Shown piece after piece: positions 8,871 to 16,149 of a DNA stretch of 64,000 nucleotides. Origin of the DNA: Bacillus sp. SLBN-46. Its GTDB lineage: Bacteria > Bacillota > Bacilli > Bacillales > Cytobacillaceae. A program made the position numbers and the translations under genes. Where the stretch lies: positions 3,169,001-3,233,000 of the forward strand of contig NZ_JAVIZM010000001.1 of NCBI RefSeq assembly GCF_031453555.1, read 5' to 3'. Under the pieces are notes generated by a model. It ran no database searches. It was not told the origin of the DNA and saw only the letters and a program-made list of their open reading frames with translations. Every line of letters begins with the position of its first letter. Position 1 is the first letter of the stretch.

Positions 8871-8899
8871 AAAGGACTAATCTAGTAGATTAGTCCTTT
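8871..8899. promoter_or_regulatory. Perfect 29-bp palindrome upstream of the aldo/keto reductase
   Basis: Two 14-bp arms (AAAGGACTAATCTA and its complement) flank a single central G. It may be an operator for the reductase gene 70 bp away, or a bidirectional terminator, as the T runs on both sides are short. No regulator gene adjoins it. The stretch from 8903 to 9272 shows no gene. Confidence 0.55.
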
Positions 8900-9272
8900 T
8901 GAAAATTAGAATTAAGTTTTACAAATTATCTTGGAAGTAACTCCAGGCCAAAATCTAGAAGTAAGCCAACAGAAAAATTTCTTCAATCAAGTATATTATC
9001 TCATATTTTGATTTATTATTCCATTAATTTCCTCCCTTAATTAATGCAGTTTTCGAAAAGATTGTTGTCATTCTTACTTATGTTTTCTATTGAAGACTCA
9101 CATTGACTTGATTACTATTATTTTCATCCATTTTGGCCGAACTTACCTCAGCTTCTGACTTTAGTGTCCTTTGAAATCATCCAAGTTGTCCGAAGTTGCA
9201 TCTGGTTCAAACAGGATCGGATTTAAATTCACTTTTTCTTTGAATTACAAAATTTAAGACCTTACTGCAATA

Positions 9273-9666
9273 TTATTTCTTCTTTTTCAATTTCCGGTCT
9301 GCTTCTTTCTTTAACTCTTCAGCAACTCTAAATTTAACGATCTCACTTATTAATTCATATGGTAGTGGCTGATCTAAAGGAAATTGTACCGCTCCTTTTG
9401 AACTTTTATAATCAGAAATTTTATGTTTAAAAGCCTCGATTCCACTTGAAGTTGGATAAAAGCCAATATGATTTTTATAGGCAGCGAAATGTACTAGATT
9501 TCTATGTAAAACAATAGTTGGCATTTGATAGCTTATCTTTTCTTTTTGCATCTGGTACAGACTCCTTTATCACCTTTCTTAAGGCTTGCAGTTTTTCCCG
9601 AAGCTGAAGAGGAAATTGTAATATATATTCGTCAATTGAATTAAACTTCTTTTTGATTTCTTCCAT
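9273..9666 (-). pseudogene. DUF1801 (YdhG/frataxin-like) gene with a frameshift
   Basis: Two reading frames together give one DUF1801 protein of about 130 residues. The N-terminal part (start at 9666, AAAGGAG upstream) runs 'MEEIKKKFNSIDEYILQFP' to 'KESVPDAK'. The C-terminal part continues 'EKISYQMPTIVLHRNLVHFA' to the lysine-rich end. They are out of frame by one base at a run of five T on the plus strand (9543-9547); four would restore the usual 'PDAKEKISYQMP'. It is either a genuine frameshift or a homopolymer sequencing error. DUF1801 proteins are small and frataxin-like; B. subtilis YdhG has been linked to iron. Confidence 0.75.
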
Positions 9667-9780
9667 GATTTCTCCTTTCACAAATCATTCATCATTTTCT
9701 TATCAAGGTGCTCAAGCACAAACGGTCAGGCAGCTTCGTGTTGATTCTTAGATGAGAAAGACGGAATAGCGTTCATAAAA

Positions 9781-9794
9781 GAACATACGTTTTC
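9781..9794. promoter_or_regulatory. Weak SOS-box-like site
   Basis: GAACATACGTTTTC fits the Bacillus LexA pattern GAAC-N4-GTTY except at the outermost bases. It is about 85 bp upstream of the membrane protein gene at 9875. One imperfect site is weak evidence. Confidence 0.25.
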
Positions 9795-9844
9795 AACATC
9801 GTAAGATCGTAAAGGATAATTCGTAAAAGATTAGGAAATAATTA

Positions 9845-9853
9845 TGTTATAAT
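9845..9853 (+). promoter_or_regulatory. Extended minus-10 promoter for the 9875-10853 gene pair
   Basis: TGTTATAAT is a full extended minus-10 element (TGnTATAAT), 21 bp upstream of the start at 9875. No good minus-35 is visible, as is usual for extended minus-10 promoters. Confidence 0.55.
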
Positions 9854-9874
9854 CCCTTGGTAAAGGAGCGACGT

Positions 9875-10345
9875 ATGTTTTTATTTATTAAAATTCTAAT
9901 ATGTACTATCCTAATGTTATTTTGGCTTAGAACTTGTAAAAAGAACTTAATCCAATCTCTAGGTCACTTTTTTTTCATCCTTTTTATTGTTACTTTATTT
10001 TATGATATTTTCGCACTTAATCAAAAAATAATTACAATTATTGAAAAGCAGGGTGGTCTTATACACTTAATCATTGATCGAACGTTACTACTACCATTAT
10101 CTTTATTTTTCTTACAAAACATTTATCGGCAATTTTTCTTACGATTTGTGTTATCGATTGGATGGATAATACTTTATTTTTATCTTGAAACCATTAATGA
10201 AAAATTTAATATAGTAAAACTAACTAACTGGACACCTTATAAATCCGGATATATAGGTGGTTATATTATTATTTTGACGCTAATCATGTCGTATGCTTTT
10301 GATAAGCTATCAAGGAGTAGTATTAACAATGCCCCTTCCAATTAG
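9875..10345 (+). CDS. CBO0543-like membrane protein (first of a pair)
   Basis: This 156-residue protein has four or five hydrophobic helices and the family-like segment 'LTNWTPYKSGYIGGYIIIL'. It resembles the CBO0543 group of small Bacillus and Clostridium membrane proteins, whose function is unknown. AAAGGAG stands 7 nt before the ATG at 9875. A TTG six codons earlier lies upstream of that site and is less likely. The next gene starts inside its last codons, so the two are probably co-translated. Confidence 0.7.
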   Translation: MFLFIKILICTILMLFWLRTCKKNLIQSLGHFFFILFIVTLFYDIFALNQKIITIIEKQGGLIHLIIDRTLLLPLSLFFLQNIYRQFFLRFVLSIGWIILYFYLETINEKFNIVKLTNWTPYKSGYIGGYIIILTLIMSYAFDKLSRSSINNAPSN

Positions 10346-10853
10346 ATTTGATGAAAATGAAATTTTCATCATTATTATCGGCATTCTTTATTCCTTTATC
10401 TTTGTAAGATTACTTCCTAAACGATTTACTTATTCAACAAGCATCATATTATTTTTGTTTAATATTTCAATTGGAATAACAGTTGATCATATCCTTGCAA
10501 GCCCTCCACATGATTTTTATGATGTAATGGATTCAAAGAAATTTGAGTTATTCGATTTAATTTTATATTTAGTTATTTATGGACCGGCGACCTATACCTT
10601 CATATACATTTATGACAAATGGTTTTACCATAAATCCAATATAAAAAAGTTTTTATATTTATTTTTCATTTCTCTCATAAATACTGTATTTGAATATATA
10701 GCAGTCATATTAAACATTTATGAGTATCATGGTTGGAAAGTATATTACTCAATTCCCGTATATATATTAGTTTATTACACTAATACTTATCTACTCAGAC
10801 TACTAAAGGAAAACGAAAGTAAACCAAATGCACATTTGGGAAATGTTGACTAA
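10329..10853 (+). CDS. CBO0543-like membrane protein (second of a pair)
   Basis: The 174-residue protein has about five hydrophobic helices and the motif 'FEYIAVILNIYEYHGWKVYY' near its C-terminus, typical of CBO0543-like proteins. The start at 10329 has AAGGAG 11 nt upstream and overlaps the end of the preceding gene by 17 bp. A terminator follows, so 9875-10853 is a two-gene unit. A third relative is at 24958. No function is known. Confidence 0.7.
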   Translation: MPLPIRFDENEIFIIIIGILYSFIFVRLLPKRFTYSTSIILFLFNISIGITVDHILASPPHDFYDVMDSKKFELFDLILYLVIYGPATYTFIYIYDKWFYHKSNIKKFLYLFFISLINTVFEYIAVILNIYEYHGWKVYYSIPVYILVYYTNTYLLRLLKENESKPNAHLGNVD

Positions 10854-10865
10854 CTTTTTCTAGCA

Positions 10866-10906
10866 AAAAAAAACAGCGCTAGGAGGCTTCCTAGAGCTGT
10901 TTTTTG
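10866..10906 (+). terminator. Intrinsic terminator after the CBO0543-like pair
   Basis: The stem AAACAGCGCTAGGA pairs with TCCTAGAGCTGTTT, with one mismatch and a short loop, and is followed by TTTTTT. Confidence 0.88.
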
Positions 10907-10973
10907 CCTTTAAAATTTTAATAAATAATTTTACCTAATCGTGAAAGGAACATGTCTTTTTTACATGCATACA

Positions 10974-11912
10974 TTACTCCAAAATTGATAGCTTTAATAC
11001 TTCTAGATTTTTTTTCATCACATCAATATAATCTAGACCCTCTTTTTGTTCTTCCTTAGATAATCCTTCTAATGGATTTAATACTTCTGTTTTAGCCCCA
11101 ATTTCTTTAGCTAATGTTTGCGCCACTTTTGAAGAAGTCATTTCCTCAAAGTAAATAATTTTTACATTTTTCTTTTTTGTTAGTTCTGTTAGTTCCGCTA
11201 ATTTCCCAAGCGTGGGTTCCACATCTGGTGATAAACCTGCGATAGGGATTTGAGTTAATCCATATTGTTTAGCCAAATAACCAAAAGCAGCATGCTGTGT
11301 AACAAATTCTTTTTTCTTGGCATTATCAATGGTCTCTTTGTATAAACGATCTAAATCAGCTAACTCCGAAATCAAAGCCTTTGCATTTTTTTCATACTGG
11401 TCTTTATTTTTGGGATCTGCGTGCTCTAATGCCTTAGCAATTGTATTGACTTCTTGCTGCGCTAACACGGGAGATAACCAAACATGCGGATCCTTGGAAG
11501 AATGATTATGTTCTTCTTCTCCTTCCTCAGACGCAAGTGCATCCATCAAATCAATCCATTTTGATGCTTCAACAACGTTTAAATGTGAATCATTTATACT
11601 CTTTAGTACTTTATCGGTCCAGGTTTCAAAGTAATGGCTATTGTAAATAAACACATCCGAGTCTTGAATCCTAGCCATATCCTTTGCTGTTGGTTCCCAA
11701 TCATGTGGTTCTACACCGTTCGGTACTAACAGTTCAACATTTGCAGAATTACCCGCCACTTTTTGGGCAAAGAAATACATTGGATAAAAGGTGGTGACAA
11801 TTTGCAGTTTTTTGGACCCATCACTAGTTTTTTCGTTCTTTGTCGATACTGCATTTGAGCAACCACTCAATACTAAAAGAAAAATAAAGAAGATACCTAG
11901 CAGTCTTTTCAT
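10974..11912 (-). CDS. znuA: Zinc ABC transporter substrate-binding lipoprotein (ZnuA/AdcA type)
   Basis: This 312-residue cluster A-I binding protein has a signal peptide and lipobox (LSGC, C18), so it should be tethered to the outer face of the membrane. Zinc ligands H70 (EPHDWEP), H143 (DPHVWLSP) and H207 (TQHAAFGY) are present, with an acidic residue near E256. A short acidic loop, 'EEGEEEHNHSSK', marks it as a zinc rather than manganese binder. No znuB or znuC adjoins it. Instead a divergent permease pair shares its upstream region, which carries a perfect Zur box. GGAGG precedes the ATG. Family certain; the transport partner is open. Confidence 0.93.
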   Translation of the reverse strand: MKRLLGIFFIFLLVLSGCSNAVSTKNEKTSDGSKKLQIVTTFYPMYFFAQKVAGNSANVELLVPNGVEPHDWEPTAKDMARIQDSDVFIYNSHYFETWTDKVLKSINDSHLNVVEASKWIDLMDALASEEGEEEHNHSSKDPHVWLSPVLAQQEVNTIAKALEHADPKNKDQYEKNAKALISELADLDRLYKETIDNAKKKEFVTQHAAFGYLAKQYGLTQIPIAGLSPDVEPTLGKLAELTELTKKKNVKIIYFEEMTSSKVAQTLAKEIGAKTEVLNPLEGLSKEEQKEGLDYIDVMKKNLEVLKLSILE

Positions 11913-12015
11913 GCGCTTTTACCTCCATAAACCATTTATCACTTTTAATTAGGAATTATTCCGATTTAAGGGAAATAATAATATTGTAGTCTTTTAATTT
12001 CGTATTCTTATTAAA

Positions 12016-12030
12016 TCGTAATTATTACGA
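12016..12030. promoter_or_regulatory. Zur box between znuA and the permease genes
   Basis: TCGTAATTATTACGA is a perfect 7-1-7 palindrome equal to the B. subtilis Zur core (TCGTAAT-N-ATTACGA). It overlaps the minus-35 region of a rightward promoter whose TATAAT is at 12040-12045. It should repress both znuA and the divergent pair when zinc is plentiful. Confidence 0.88.
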
Positions 12031-12144
12031 ATTGTATCTTATAATGGAATTCTAATTTAGTCAACACATTTTTACTGACATTTTCTCATTAATAATGCAT
12101 ATCCATATGATAGGAATGATAGATTTGAGGAGGTAGTTTTTAAT

Positions 12145-13152
12145 ATGACCTATGTAAATAAGCTACTAAAAGATAGTATTATTCTTCTATTATTTTGCTT
12201 ATTCATGTTTCTCTTTCTCTTTGCTGAGGTATTTAAAACCACCTCTCTATTTAATAGAATTCCAAGTTCTTTTATTAATGTAAATACCATTTTCCTCAGT
12301 ATTATTTTAGAGGCAATTCCATTTATTTTATTAGGAGTGTTTGTATCAGCGCTCATTCAAGCCTTTGTATCTGAAAATGCCCTTCGGCGTGTACTACCTC
12401 GTAATGCCTATTTAGCTGTCATACCCGCTGCACTGTTAGGGATTATCTTCCCCATTTGTGAGTGTGCCATCATCCCTGTTGTTCGTAGATTAATTAAGAA
12501 GGGAATGCCTTCGCACGTTGGCGTTGTTTTTATGCTAAGCGCTCCTATCATTAACCCTGTCGTCTATGCTTCCACCTATTACGCTTTTAGAAGCACACCC
12601 TATATGGCAAATAGTAGAATGCTTGTAGGATTTATTAGCTCCATTTTAATAGGGTTAATTATTTACCGACAATTTAAGAAAGAGAATGTTTTAAAAACAA
12701 AGAAGGAAGATCTACATGAAGAACATTATCACCATCATACTAAAAGAAATAAATTTCTTGATACACTTTACCATGCTAGTGATGAGTTATTTGATACTGG
12801 AAAATATTTATTCATAGGAGCTTTTTTGGCAAGTCTGTTTCAAGCATTCTTTGATCGGAATGCATTGTTGTCCATAGGGACAAGCACAACTTTGGCCCCC
12901 GGGGTTATGATGGGGTTTGCTTATGTTCTTTCGGTGTGTTCTTCAGCAGATGCTTTCGTTGCTTCCTCCTTCGGTTCTACATTTACAGCAGGATCATTAC
13001 TTGCCTTTCTAGTCTTTGGCCCAATGATTGACATAAAAAACACCTTAATGTTATTCGCCTATTTTAAGAAAAGATTTGTTCTATTTTTACTATTTATAAC
13101 GCCCATTGTTGTTTATTTAGTTGTCTTTATCCTACAGGAATTCATTATTTAG
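12145..13152 (+). CDS. ycgR: Permease of the YcgR/UPF0718 (ArsP-like) family, probably Zur-controlled
   Basis: The 335-residue protein has about eight membrane helices in two halves, split by a cytosolic His-rich loop ('HEEHYHHHTKRN', about residues 195-206). The family motif 'CECAIIPVVRRLIKKGMPS' is present in the first half, and 'SVCSSADAFVASSF' in the second. It matches the permease partner (B. subtilis YcgR type) of TIGR03943 proteins, and such pairs are widely conserved. Substrate is not established. The Zur box and neighbouring znuA suggest zinc, which is inference. GAGGAGG precedes the ATG. The next gene's ribosome binding site directly follows its stop. Confidence 0.85.
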   Translation: MTYVNKLLKDSIILLLFCLFMFLFLFAEVFKTTSLFNRIPSSFINVNTIFLSIILEAIPFILLGVFVSALIQAFVSENALRRVLPRNAYLAVIPAALLGIIFPICECAIIPVVRRLIKKGMPSHVGVVFMLSAPIINPVVYASTYYAFRSTPYMANSRMLVGFISSILIGLIIYRQFKKENVLKTKKEDLHEEHYHHHTKRNKFLDTLYHASDELFDTGKYLFIGAFLASLFQAFFDRNALLSIGTSTTLAPGVMMGFAYVLSVCSSADAFVASSFGSTFTAGSLLAFLVFGPMIDIKNTLMLFAYFKKRFVLFLLFITPIVVYLVVFILQEFII

Positions 13153-13162
13153 GAGGTGCTTT

Positions 13163-14071
13163 ATGAAGAAGGAAAGAGATTTCTCCTTCCATTATCTATT
13201 AAGGGGAATCATTCTAATAGGGTTTATGTTACTCTTATTTAAATTACTACTTACAAATAACATTTCGCTTCTAATCGCACCTAAAATGCTTCGTTTTATT
13301 TATTTTACAGTTTTTGTATTACTCATTTTAGGAGTTCTATTAATCATAAGAGGAACTATGGGGCAGAAACATTCATATCATTGTGATTGTGACGGTGAAC
13401 ATTCCTACCCAAGTTCTATTAGTAAAAGTCTATTTCTTTATTTATTGTTTATTATTCCTATAACCACTGGATTTCTTTTTTCGAGCAATGTGCTCGGCAG
13501 TTCTGTAGCAATGAACCGAACCATTAATCTTGGAGCAAGTCCAGCTGATGCTCAAATCAAGAATGGTAATAACAAAACAAAATCTAACTCTCCTTCTGAT
13601 AACAGTAAAATCAATTCCACTTCCAATGTACTTAACGGTCAACCCGAGCCATTAACTCAGGCAGAATACTCCAATTTAAAAGAGAAAATGGCACGAACAA
13701 AACAGATAAAAATTACAGATGATTTATATGTTCCCATGATGAATATCATACAAGAAAATCTCCCAAATATGATTGGAAAAACCGTTACCATTAAAGGGTT
13801 TGTTTATAGGGAAAAGGATTTTATGCAAAATCAAATCATAGTTGCTCGATTTGGAATTACTTGCTGTGCTGCGGATGCTTCCGTATTTGGTATGCTGTCC
13901 ACAGGAAATGTATCCGCTCTACAAAAAGATAATTGGGTCGAAATAACAGGAACGATTGAGGAAACCCAATATGATGGAAGTACCATTCCTATGATAAAAA
14001 TAACTCAGCTTTCCAAAATTGATATTCCTCAGCAGCCTTATGTATTTGATGCAGGAGTAAAGATTGAATAA
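13163..14071 (+). CDS. ycgQ: TIGR03943/DUF1980 protein (YcgQ-like), partner of the permease
   Basis: This 302-residue protein has two N-terminal helices, a short Cys/His stretch ('HSYHCDCDGEH', about residues 73-83) and a third helix. The C-terminal extracellular domain contains 'FGITCCAADASVFGML', the conserved Cys-Cys motif of TIGR03943 proteins. These occur next to YcgR-type permeases and are suspected to handle a metal outside the membrane. The start at 13163 follows the permease stop by 10 bp, with AGGAGG in between, so the pair is one operon. I infer zinc handling from the Zur site. No terminator is evident before the convergent gene. Confidence 0.85.
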   Translation: MKKERDFSFHYLLRGIILIGFMLLLFKLLLTNNISLLIAPKMLRFIYFTVFVLLILGVLLIIRGTMGQKHSYHCDCDGEHSYPSSISKSLFLYLLFIIPITTGFLFSSNVLGSSVAMNRTINLGASPADAQIKNGNNKTKSNSPSDNSKINSTSNVLNGQPEPLTQAEYSNLKEKMARTKQIKITDDLYVPMMNIIQENLPNMIGKTVTIKGFVYREKDFMQNQIIVARFGITCCAADASVFGMLSTGNVSALQKDNWVEITGTIEETQYDGSTIPMIKITQLSKIDIPQQPYVFDAGVKIE

Positions 14072-14107
14072 CCTATTTATCAGTACTAAATTGATAGAAT
14101 TCCTCTA

Positions 14108-14938
14108 TTATACTTGCAAAACAAGGTGCGTATTTAATGTTTGCTGTAACGTTGCTTTTGTATCTGTATAAGTGTGAAGATCAATCCCTAGATGAACCAT
14201 TTTTCTAACAAGTTCTGGACGTAATCCAGTTATGATTGATTTTGCCCCCATTAACGTAATGCCAATCAAAACCTTTTGAAAATGAGAAATGGTTAATTCA
14301 TCCATGTCCGAAATTCCAGAAAGGTCAATAATCAATGTTAGTATTCTTAGCCTTGAAATATCTGTTAATACTTTCTCTTCGATAATCTCCATTCGATATG
14401 GATCGAACGAACCAATTAATGGCAAGACAGCTACCGTTTCACTAACCGGTATGATGGGTACCGAAAGATGTTCAACTAGTTTCCTTTGTGAACGTATTAA
14501 TTCATCTTTATACTCTGAATAGCTAATAAAAAAGGTATTTAAAAATTCATCTATTCCATCATTAATCTTCTTTTCCAATTCGTAAAAGTCATTAACGTAA
14601 CTAGGATTATCATCTAATGCATCATATAATTTTATGAAATGCCATAAGGCACGTCTGATGGCATGTACCCATTCTAGTTTAAAAGCAAGAGTTAACGAAT
14701 GTTTCGCCCAAGCGACACCTTCTTCTTGAGCAAAAATAATAAGGTCATCCTTATTATTTTCCACAACATAAAGTGCTAGCCTTTGAGCATTTTTTAATAG
14801 ATCAATATTTCCAGCTTTTAAAATACTCTCGATATTTGATGCTACATTGACTGCTTCAGATAAAAGTTTCTTCTGAAATTCCCCTTTGTTATTGATAAGA
14901 TATTCCGAAATATTTCTTGTGTCATAAAAGGTACTCAA
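14108..14938 (-). CDS. RsbR-type stressosome protein (N-terminal globin-like, C-terminal STAS)
   Basis: The 276-residue protein has an all-helical N-terminal domain (about 1-150) like the non-heme globin sensor of RsbR paralogues, and a C-terminal STAS domain (about 160-276). In B. subtilis these proteins form the stressosome, are phosphorylated by RsbT and control SigB. The first phosphorylatable threonine (T171 of RsbRA) corresponds to E214 here ('SDMDELTIS'). The second corresponds to T237 ('IITGLRPEL'). A glutamate may mimic constant phosphorylation; I recall a similar feature in RsbRD-like paralogues. The start is TTG with GGGGAGG upstream. It stands apart from sigB genes. Confidence 0.87.
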   Translation of the reverse strand: MSTFYDTRNISEYLINNKGEFQKKLLSEAVNVASNIESILKAGNIDLLKNAQRLALYVVENNKDDLIIFAQEEGVAWAKHSLTLAFKLEWVHAIRRALWHFIKLYDALDDNPSYVNDFYELEKKINDGIDEFLNTFFISYSEYKDELIRSQRKLVEHLSVPIIPVSETVAVLPLIGSFDPYRMEIIEEKVLTDISRLRILTLIIDLSGISDMDELTISHFQKVLIGITLMGAKSIITGLRPELVRKMVHLGIDLHTYTDTKATLQQTLNTHLVLQV

Positions 14939-15058
14939 AGATTGTTCCTCCCCTATGTATATGATTTCAAACTTCCTTATGGTATTAACCCACTTTGTTA
15001 ATACCCACTATTTTTAACAGTTAAACATATTTTTTGAAAAAATAATTTCTTAAATTGT

Positions 15059-15448
15059 TTAACAAGTACATGCCATTAGCACATTACCGTCTGGGTCAGC
15101 AAAGTTAAACCAAGCAAAATGCTCTCCAATTCTTTCAATTTCCCTTACGATTTCTATGCCACTTTCTTGTATAAAACTATAAGCCCTATCAATATCTTCA
15201 ACCATGAAATTAAAGATTGGACCTGAGCCTGGTTGACGCTTAAAGTTAGGATCAAATGTGTGATCATCCAAGGTTAAACCAGTTGTCCCACGAATGGGTA
15301 TATTATAAACTGGAGATGTAATTTCACTATACTCAACATCAAATCCTAATAATCTACTATACCATTCCACTGATTTTTTTAAATTGCTCACGTGTACGAA
15401 TACAGCTCCCAACTCATTTTTGATAGGGGTTACCTTCGAACTATTCAT
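15059..15448 (-). CDS. VOC-family (glyoxalase/bleomycin-resistance-like) protein
   Basis: This 129-residue single-domain protein shows 'GAVFVHVSNLKKSVEWYSRL' at the N-terminus and 'WFNFADPDGNVLMACTC' at the C-terminus, the two halves of the betaalphabetabetabeta VOC fold. The possible metal ligands H24/E45-like and E near the end are not all identifiable, so it may bind ligand without metal catalysis. I take the ATG at 15448, with GAAAGG upstream; two ATGs just before it are closer to that site. No context clue to substrate. Confidence 0.85.
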   Translation of the reverse strand: MNSSKVTPIKNELGAVFVHVSNLKKSVEWYSRLLGFDVEYSEITSPVYNIPIRGTTGLTLDDHTFDPNFKRQPGSGPIFNFMVEDIDRAYSFIQESGIEIVREIERIGEHFAWFNFADPDGNVLMACTC

Positions 15449-15526
15449 TACCATCATCCTTTCTTATTAACATTTTCCATATAAAGTAATTCTCTTCTAA
15501 ATAGTAAAAACCTTTTTTAAAATGAA

Positions 15527-15567
15527 AAAGGCACCATCCCCTTAACGTACTGAGGGGTAGGCACCAA
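15527..15567 (-). terminator. Terminator at the end of the hydrolase remnant
   Basis: On the minus strand GGTGCCTACCCC pairs with GGGGATGGTGCC around a 12-nt loop and is followed by TTTTTC. The stop codon of the remnant lies in the loop. Confidence 0.75.
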
Positions 15568-15975
15568 CATGACAATCACAAACTTTTTTTATTGCTTTCA
15601 ACACAAGATCTGGATCTTCCACATGAATATTATGGCCGCTATTTTCTGCAATCCAAAACTCTCCATTCGTCGACAACTTTGACATTGCCACTGCTACCTC
15701 ATCCAAGGCTTCTTTGGTTTCAGCCAATTCTACTTCTGAAAATCCATTTAGGTTTTCGACAATTCCACTTTTGATGACCACTAAAGGAAATTTCCAAGAG
15801 AGGCCCCTCTTACACCGTTGTAACCTAAATCAAGGTGAGAAAACTCACTTTCTACAGCCTTTGCAGTTTTATTTAAAAATAGTGTAGAGTGATAGATTGG
15901 CTTTAGCCGGTTCGGAAACTTCTTCATAATATCTTGTAATTGAGAGAAAACACGGAAATGATACATGATTCTTAA
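15542..15975 (-). pseudogene. Truncated, frameshifted alpha/beta hydrolase
   Basis: Two frames encode the C-terminal half of an alpha/beta hydrolase. The first reads 'IMKKFPNRLKPIYHSTLFLN' to 'GVRGASLGNF'. The second reads 'PLVVIKSGIVENLNGFSE' to 'FWIAENSGHNIHVEDPDLVL', where H is the catalytic histidine of the triad. One base is missing near 15788, in AATTTCC on the minus strand. The N-terminal half with the nucleophile elbow is absent: similarity stops at about 15975, exactly where the 52-bp repeat array begins. The gene is dead, and the array may mark the deletion boundary. Confidence 0.8.
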
Positions 15976-15980
15976 TATAA

Positions 15981-16136
15981 CAGAAAAGTGGACGTAGAAC
16001 CCTTCTACTTCGACTTTTACCTTCTTTCTCATCAGAAAAGTGGACGTAGAACCCTTCTACTTCGGCTTTTACCTTCTTTCTTATCAGAAAAGTAGACGTA
16101 GATCCTTCCTACTTCGACTTTTATTTTTCCTCATCA
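15981..16136 (+). repeat. 52-bp tandem array A1 (3 units)
   Basis: Units start at 15981, 16033 and 16085, each exactly 52 bp. The inverted repeat has arms GTGGACGTAG and CTACTTCGAC around a 7-nt loop (AACCCTT). The linker is about 25 nt and starts TTTT. The first two units differ at very few positions, the third at more. It lies between the hydrolase remnant and the 3' end of the amino acid permease gene. Confidence 0.9.
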
Positions 16137-16149
16137 TTCACTTTATCTG

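Noticed and set aside
9160..9230. Single degenerate copy of the A2 repeat (TGTCCGAAG stretch)
   Set aside because: It shares only a short stretch with A2 and does not repeat at 52 bp, so chance is likely.
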